Shown here: positions 19,201-24,468 of the stretch, in pieces | How positions within the stretch are numbered: position 1 is the stretch's first letter | How the letters are laid out: each line of letters opens with the position of its first letter | Assembly (NCBI GenBank): GCA_027576995.1 | Contig: JANBQC010000432.1 | Location: 1-24,468, forward strand | Direction of reading: 5' to 3' | DNA: 24,468 nt | Source of the DNA: Dimargaris cristalligena | Lineage: Eukaryota; Kickxellomycota; Dimargaritomycetes; Dimargaritales; Dimargaritaceae | Position numbers and translations under genes: made by a program | The notes under the pieces: model-generated | Databases searched by the model: none | What the model saw: only the letters and a program-made list of their open reading frames with translations | Told to the model about the DNA's origin: nothing

Positions 19201-19489
19201 TAGTCTAACTTTTAAAATCTTGATTCGAGCGGCCGGGCGCCAGCGCCGGTGGCATGTCGCGGTGGCCCTCTTTGAACTCCAGCGCTCCTCGCTCTACTTT
19301 TCACCGGACCTGCGCACCTACGGCTGGGCCATCACCGCGTTTACTCAGCTCCAGGATCATGCGTCGGCTATGAAGTACTGGTCCGAGTTCCAGTCGGCCC
19401 CGTCTTTTGAGGTGGCCCAGAACCATTACCACTGGTCTACCCTTAAGGAGCTGGTGGCGCAGAATCTTAGCCGGATCACCTGTCCTTGA
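16235..19489 (+). CDS. Large pentatricopeptide-repeat (PPR) protein, probably mitochondrial
   Basis: Single-exon CDS of 1084 residues. PPR proteins bind organellar RNA and control its processing, stability or translation. Helical PPR repeats are visible at about 310-375 (ILSTLLCAYAETGQIERAEQ, then HEYNALLAGYGQMRMADRVD), about 640-700 (YIYSLVLRGLVWRNLLPEAE), about 745-835 (VFNALLHVYSEAQLLAPCRS and its neighbours) and near the C-terminus (LTFKILIRAAGRQRRWHVAV). The first 50 residues are rich in Arg and poor in acidic residues (MHQCPRHAVRGGLGLVRIPR), fitting a mitochondrial presequence. An acidic, Ala/Pro-rich insertion (about 925-955) separates the last repeats. The ATG chosen is the first after an in-frame TGA. 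No orthologue such as a named yeast PPR factor can be assigned. RNA target unknown. Confidence 0.86.
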   Translation: MHQCPRHAVRGGLGLVRIPRWGPFPRLYLPPPSSFVPLPTAPRSRSVSHSAIEPHDPSPRTESLPPAGRRVQPDRIHPSLSGAPPREGASLVQSVAEFNRSLTSSVSCEHLDYVVSLHRPLAQLGALWHTYQQLRRDPSALTLVSAQSLVTFLRVLLGQMEVLDVEHTWRQRMLPRDFSTASPDFRCRFTYTAIVTCVLADLRSTSDLESNVTHSIHELAAMIYGRAHAWAELEGLWATVTVSWVAQFEASLGADWTAPAPADPPPNPAPLHRHMIKMASARILYYARAHNFTRCDAIDGELQFRYNLSPSRFILSTLLCAYAETGQIERAEQALHTLTDRGYHLTIHEYNALLAGYGQMRMADRVDALWQQLTTSDHPPGPNFSTYQILCHFHLDLGHPDRVKPLLEDVKQLMVSTASLHKIALIRRLMDHGLMEESEAQFYTARDIFDRRHWTLTDLFIRRGIYSNDPDMALRAFRRLLRHYKSEAALVATDGIPPGQLKIEASFLHLFLWLLQRDQCSHLEQLCSLFHDTGIHLGPVAEAMVENALNTRLRRFDTPLTNNASPPATPPVPREPPVAIQRLFESPWRSSLLTLLREYFPPEAAPDLGPLVQQLSRVYALSHRAAFDTVIKILTDRHDFSAAQRFFLFMTGQGYRPSVYIYSLVLRGLVWRNLLPEAEALRQRMLGQFGLTSPPHALKSLLAGYVRQDQLVDAKRVFLELTDTRAHGHSLSAGLAAHVSHYNYIPLDLHGYTVVMQLFGRYQDVGMVEHCYKTILRLGIRPDLKVFNALLHVYSEAQLLAPCRSIYQALLDAGLAPDHETGHLIIRAHALGGSVADLSFLYNDLCTRDVRLSSFTYNHIIQALVRTEAGFKPALELFRRMWMDSVAPGTPFTPTNLQQARDGFFRKNPDLWQHLVPAAQQADVRMDAAPAPAHAPLDNLADPDELDEGGGDDDMLPEGVVANPYIRLDPRTFHLYPRTYRNARPPCPNSLTFKILIRAAGRQRRWHVAVALFELQRSSLYFSPDLRTYGWAITAFTQLQDHASAMKYWSEFQSAPSFEVAQNHYHWSTLKELVAQNLSRITCP

Positions 19490-20296
19490 CCTTCCAGTGT
19501 CACGGTGTGTTTTGTCCGGAATGATGCCCTCATTAATAAAATCATTTTTCTATTGGAATCCGTTATTGCCCCGGTGCCCTAGACAGGTATGGGGTTGAGT
19601 GGAGTGTTAACTCTAACCAGTGGCTTTAGTTTGGGAGGGGTTGGATATATTGATGGACACCACTATATCGCGTGTATTAAATAGAGGCAACTGCCATGGA
19701 AAAGGCTGGCTGTCTGGGTGCACCTTGGCGGCGGCTGGGGGGGAAAGTCGGTCTAATGGTGGGTCACAATATCCAGGGTTTATTCGACTAATGCGGGTTC
19801 TTGGTCTTTCTTTTGCCGTTGGATATTTCGGGGGATTGACTTGGGATCCCTATAGATGGTCGTGGGGGGTAGTATCTGGGGTGCCCAGGACCTCTATTCT
19901 GGTCGGTTATGCTATATTGCCAGAAAGGTTTAATGGTCCTGTTATGGTAAATATTACTCCGAACGAGGCCAAGTGACTGTCGGCGCCCTATCCGCAGGGG
20001 AGCCAAAGTCAGCAAACCCTAACTTGGAGAGTGGTTCCAGCAAAGGTCCCCCTCCTCGATCCAGCCGGGGCCTTTCAGTTGGTGACAGTGAATCAGCCCT
20101 CTTTTGCATCGTTTGGTATTTCGCGGCTTCCTAATTGTAAACATCCCTACTGAGCATTTCCTCTCTATTATTGCTACTTGGTCTATTCGGATACTCTTGC
20201 CCGTTGCGTTCCACGGCTCTGAGCTACCCCTCCTCCCTTAATTCGGTCCCGATCTTGGATTACATTGGTTTCTATTTTTAACCTACCCCGCCCCCC
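19490..20296. other. Intergenic region between the PPR gene and SNU114
   Basis: Holds the PPR 3' end with AATAAA and the SNU114 promoter. An ATG-initiated open frame at 19653-19976 (107 codons plus stop, one hydrophobic stretch around LMRVLGLSFAVGYFGGL) resembles no known family and has codon use unlike the neighbours, so it is not called. Confidence 0.6.
19535..19540 (+). terminator. Polyadenylation signal AATAAA of the PPR gene
   Basis: A canonical AATAAA 46 bases after the PPR stop codon, followed by a T-rich stretch. Confidence 0.7.
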
Positions 20297-23200
20297 ATGG
20301 ATAGCGCCGATTATGACGAATTCGGAAATTACATTGGTCCGGACCTCTCCAGTTCGGATAGTGAGATTGACGAGCCCTCCACCACGCGGTATAGCCCAAT
20401 CGAGTCGGACGATGATCTGGAGCCTAACGCCACAAACCGAATCGGCCCCGGCATGGACGTAGATGACGGTAAGTAATCCAATCCTCCCATGATCTGGTCC
20501 CTTGCCTGGCCTGGTTAGCCCATCTACGCCAGGGCCGCGCTGCCCTTGAATTCCTCGGGAGCTCCCGTTCGCGATTGGGCCATCGCCAACTAACTTTTTC
20601 CCCGATTGTTATCGCACCTCTACACTTAACAACCCCCAGAGCCCGGTGGCCAGATTGTCCTGCACGAAGACAAGAAATACTATCCCACAGCGGCCGAGGT
20701 GTATGGCGACGACGTTGAAGTATTAGTACAGGATGAAGACACGCAACCCATTACCGAACCCATTATTAAACCCACCAAGGTGAAGGCGTTCCAGGTCACG
20801 GAGCAGGATCTACCACCCACGTTCTACCAGAAGCAATTTCTAGTCGACCTCCTGGGCCACCCCGAGCTGGTCCGCAACGTTACGCTCGCCGGCCACTTGC
20901 ACCACGGTAAAACCGCTCTGATGGATCTGTTTGTGGAGGAGACGCACAGCCGGGACCGCGACAATTACAACCTGAGCCGGTACACGGACACCCACTTTCT
21001 CGAAATGGACCGCCTCATTAGCATCAAGGCCTCGCCCATGTCCCTGGTGCTGCCCACTTCCAAGGGCAAGTCCTACGCCCTTAATATCATGGATACGCCG
21101 GGCCACGTGGACTTTATCGACGAATTCGTCGCGGCCAGTCGGCTGGGCGACGGCATTGTCCTCGTGGTGGACGCCGTGGAAGGGGTAATGGTCAATACGG
21201 AGCGCATTATCCAGTTTGCCCTGCAGGAGCAGCTTCCCCTGACCCTGGTCATCAATAAGGTGGACCGGCTAATTGTCGAACTCAAGCTACCCCCTACCGA
21301 CGCCTACCATAAACTGAAGCACACCATTGTCCGGGTCAACGCGCTACTCCGGGCCCATCCCGGCTGGACCGACCGGTACTACCTGTCCCCGGAGCGGGGT
21401 AATGTTTGCTTCGCCTCCGCCCTCGGCGGGTGGTGCTTTTCACTTTCGTCGTTTGCCCGCATGTACACGGACCTGTGGGACGTGGCGATCCCCGTGGCGG
21501 ACCTAGCCGCCCGCCTATGGGGCGACATTTACTACCACCCCGAGCACCGCACCTTCCACCGGAAATCCAACCGCGGCCAGTTGGAGCGCTCCTTTGTGCA
21601 CTTTATTCTCGCCCCGCTCTACAAACTCTATAGCCACGTCTTGGGGCAGGCCGCCGACCTACCCCATACCCTGGCCACCCTCGGTGTCCATCTCAAGCCC
21701 CGGCAATTGACACTAGACCCCAAGGACCTGCTCCACTTGGTGCTGCGGCAGTTCTTTGGGTCCGCGGCCACGGCCCTGGTCGAGATGGTCGTGACGCACG
21801 TTCCCTCGCCGGTGGACGGGGCCGCCCGGTTGGTGGAACGGTTCTACCCCGGTCCGATGGACGGGCCCCACGCGGAGGCTATGCTCCGGTGTGACCCGGC
21901 CGGTCCCCTGATGGTTCAGGTCGCCAAACTGTACCCGGACGAGCGGGCCGAGAATTTCTACGCCCTGGGCCGTATTCTAAGCGGCACGGTAACCACGGCC
22001 CAGACGGTCCGGGTACTGGGCGAGTCTTACTCCCCCCTCGACGAAGAGGACATGGCCGTCCAATCCGTGACGGGCCTCTGGATCTACGAGTCCCGTTACA
22101 AGATTGAGGTGGCCAGTTTAGGCGCGGGGAGTTGGGTGCTCCTCGGGGGGGTGGATACCACCATCACGACCTCGGCCACGGTAACGGATCAACCCACTGC
22201 GGGCCCGGACGTGGACGTCTATACCTTCCGCCCGCTCCGGTTCCCCGCTGCGGCCGTCTTCAAAGTGGCCATTGAACCGGTCCAGCCGGTGCAGCACCCC
22301 CGGCTCCTCGATGGGCTCCGTAAAATCAGCAAAAGTTACCCCCTGCTAACCACCAAGGTGGAGGAATCCGGCGAACACATTGTCCTCGGCTCGGGCGAAA
22401 TCTACATGGATTGCGTTTTGCACGATCTTCGCAAACTATACGCCGAAATTGATATCAACGTGGCCGACCCCTCGGTGCGCTTCTGCGAGACCGTGGTGGA
22501 GACCTCGTCCATCAAGTGCCACGCCGAGACGCCCAACCACAAGAACAAATTGAGCATGGTGAGCGAACCCCTGGAGAAGAAGGTCTGCGAGGATATTGAG
22601 GCCCGGCGGGTTTCCATCGAATGGCCCGCCCGCCAATTGGGGCAATACATGGAGCGCCAGCACCAGTGGGACATCTTGGCGGCCCGGTCGATATGGGCCT
22701 TTGGCCCCGATAACCACGGGCCCAATATCCTGCTCGACGACACGTTGCCCTCCGAGGTGGACAAGACCCTCCTGCGGTCGGTACGCGACTCAGTGCGCCA
22801 GGGGTTCCAGTGGGCCACCCGTGAGGGCCCGCTCTGTGATGAGACCATCCGCGGCGTCAAGTTCAAGATTCTCGGGGCCGACCTGGCTCCCGAGGCCCTT
22901 TACCGCGGCGGGGGCCAAGTGATTCCCACGGCGCGGCGAGTCTGCTATTCGTCCTTCCTCATGGCCACCCCGCGGCTCATGGAACCCGTCTACTACGTCG
23001 AAGTACAGGCCCCCGCCGACTGTGTGGCCAGCGTCTATACCGTCCTGGCCCGCCGGCGCGGCCACGTTACACAGGATTTGCCGAACCCCGGGTCGCCCCT
23101 CTACACCGTCAAGGCCTACCTACCCGTCATTGACTCATTCGGTTTCGAGACGGATCTGCGCGCGCATACCCAGGGCCAGGCCTTTTGCCAGCAGGTCTTT

Positions 23201-23395
23201 GATCACTGGGAAGTGGTGCCCGGGGATCCCCTCGATAAGGGGTTGGTCATTAGGCCCTTGGAAGTGAGTGGCGCCCCTTTGTTGGCCCGCGACTTTATGC
23301 TCAAGACGCGGCGTCGCAAGGGCCTAAGCGAAGATGTCAGCATCGGCAAGTATTTTGACGACCCCATGTTGCTCGAACTGGCCCAGAATTTATAA
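20297..23395 (+). CDS. SNU114: U5 snRNP GTPase SNU114/EFTUD2
   Basis: Two exons, join(20297..20468, 20640..23395), 975 residues, almost the human length. This EF-2-like GTPase of the U5 snRNP regulates Brr2-driven unwinding during spliceosome activation and disassembly. The acidic N-terminal domain begins [20 protein letters not shown], as in EFTUD2. G-motifs are G1 GHLHHGKT (142-149), G3 DTPGH (209-213) and G4 NKVD (263-266). EF-2-like domains follow. The C-terminus [20 protein letters not shown] and [20 protein letters not shown] is diagnostic for SNU114 and excludes EF-2. The 171-nt intron has a GTAAGT donor, a CTAAC branch motif followed by a T/C tract, and a CCCCCAG acceptor. It splits a codon in phase 1, restoring Asp-Glu-Pro-Gly. 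Starting at the ATG in CCCATGG recovers the conserved N-terminus, which lies wholly in exon 1. Confidence 0.97.
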
Positions 23396-23737
23396 TCGAT
23401 GGAGCATGGCGGTTTAATCACCTTGTGCTTTTGTTTTTTTTTTGTTTTTGAGCCTTTCCGTACCGCAATTAAACTGATATAAATAGTTAACTATGCCGGC
23501 TAAAGAATCGGCTGATATTTCGTGAAATGGTGAATTGTAATCATGGTAAGGGTAGCCAGGGCCCGGATTGTTTCTCAGTGCATTGTGGGTTGCTAGAGTT
23601 CATGAAACAGTGTAGGTATAAGTGGCCGCTCTATTTGGCGGGTCATGGGCTATTTTGTATATACTCGGCATTGCCCAAATACTTGTACGATTATAGGCGG
23701 CTCAATACAAATTTCGTTTGGGTAAATTCAGCCCAAT
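23396..23737. other. SNU114 3' region, no gene seen
   Basis: Contains a T-rich tract (TTTTGTTTTTTTTTTG, about 23430-23445) and an AATTAAAC string near 23466, which may guide SNU114 3' end formation. Nothing else is recognised. Confidence 0.5.
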
Positions 23738-23950
23738 CTAGCACGATTTTGATCTAGTTTTACTGGCCTCACCCAACAGATTATTTCTAGTGCTAGGTGA
23801 CTCAATCTTTGACGTGCCAGGCTTAGGGATCTGCGAAATGGCCATGACGTCCTTCTCAGGCTTCTTCAATGCCAGTGGAGGCCCCAACTTGATAGATTTG
23901 GGGATAATCGAGGACGCGGATTGGGTATTCACAGGGGCTTAGGGGCTCAT
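23738..23950 (-). pseudogene. Broken ORF of unknown origin, possible mobile-element relic
   Basis: On the minus strand an ATG in CCACCATGAGC opens a frame of 70 codons plus a stop, interrupted at codon 4 by TAA. After that stop the frame continues APVNTQSASSIIPKSIKLGP and stays open for over 60 codons with a Lys/Pro/Ser-rich, protein-like composition before a TAG. A TATA-like CTATATTTATG lies just upstream on that strand. Such a sequence could be the disordered start of a retroelement Gag-like or host protein; no family is recognised. It may also be chance. Confidence 0.25.
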
Positions 23951-24468
23951 GGTGGACGTTGGGCATAAATATAGGGGACAAGTAAATGGAATTAATAATC
24001 AAACTGTCAAAATAATCTATAAATGAGTAGCAAGGAAATGCTGATTAAGTGAATAATATATTTATTAAATAATAAACAATTAGTGCAAATATGATAAAAA
24101 AGTCAGTGAAAAAAATGAAATGATATGTTCAGAACATTGTAATCTACTTGAGAGGGCTCTCCAAAATAGAGAAGTGCAAAAAGTTATTTAAATATCAAAA
24201 ACTACATTACATAACCTCAATTGCCATCATAGTCATCATAGAATATGTCTGTTTTCTTTAAATTAAATACACAAATCAGATGAAATCTTGGTAGAACCAT
24301 CAAATTAATCAGTAATTGTTAAGTAGTCATTGGAATCAGTGGGTAAACTGGTAACCAATAGGTAAAATGCTAATAGGTGTGGTGTTCATGGTGTGGTGAA
24401 CTTACCACATTTTTTACCTACTTTTATTTTTTATCTATTTTTCGCACTTATTGGAAGTACGCCCCTGA
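23951..24468. other. AT-rich terminal tract
   Basis: Base composition drops sharply to roughly 30% GC, unlike the rest of the window, with many ATTTA, TAAT and AAATA strings. On the minus strand, at about 24277-24218, a short frame begins MVLPRFHLICVFNLKKTDIF and ends in an acidic Asp/Tyr tail. Near the end, repeated GGTGTGG and GGTAA words and a TGTGGT-6-ACCACA hairpin (24392-24409) occur. It looks like decayed mobile-element or other non-genic DNA. Confidence 0.45.

Overview
The window is nuclear DNA of a fungus. Eight confident protein genes, seven on + and one on -, sit in compact order and are cut by short spliceosomal introns (about 100-270 nt, mostly GTAAGT-like donors and CTAAC-like branch sites). 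Coding exons are GC-rich and favour GCC, CTG and GGC codons. A VPS36 whose GLUE domain is split by two zinc fingers, and a yeast-like NOG2, both point to Fungi. The compactness and style suggest an early-diverging lineage (zoopagomycete or Kickxellomycotina type), but that placement is only an inference.

Layout. 528-1658: mitoferrin-type mitochondrial iron carrier, 2 exons. 2400-4826: APC/C subunit CDC27/APC3, intronless. 6174-8809: nucleolar GTPase NOG2, 5 exons. 9658-12239: ESCRT-II subunit VPS36, 6 exons. 12439-13228 on -: small TFIIIC subunit of the Sfc7/GTF3C6 type, 4 short exons that simple ORF reading misses. 13675-14353: ribosomal protein S28 (eS28), with an intron directly after the start codon. 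16235-19489: a 1084-residue PPR protein, probably mitochondrial. 20297-23395: spliceosomal GTPase SNU114/EFTUD2, 2 exons. From about 23.95 kb the DNA becomes strikingly AT-rich and holds a broken ORF, perhaps a decayed mobile element.

The genes do not form an operon-like pathway; they are housekeeping genes in a compact chromosome arm. Several serve RNA and ribosome production: NOG2 (60S maturation), eS28 (40S), TFIIIC (Pol III: tRNA and 5S), SNU114 (splicing) and the PPR protein (organelle RNA). The TFIIIC subunit and eS28 genes diverge from one 446-bp intergenic region and could share regulation.

No complete tRNA, rRNA, CRISPR or intact transposon was found. No clearly new system was seen. 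The most interesting leads are the hidden TFIIIC gene, the start-codon intron and probable 3'UTR intron of eS28, the His/Cys N-terminus of the mitoferrin, the anonymous 14.6-16.2 kb interval with exon-like pieces and an isolated TATA box, and the AT-rich tail.
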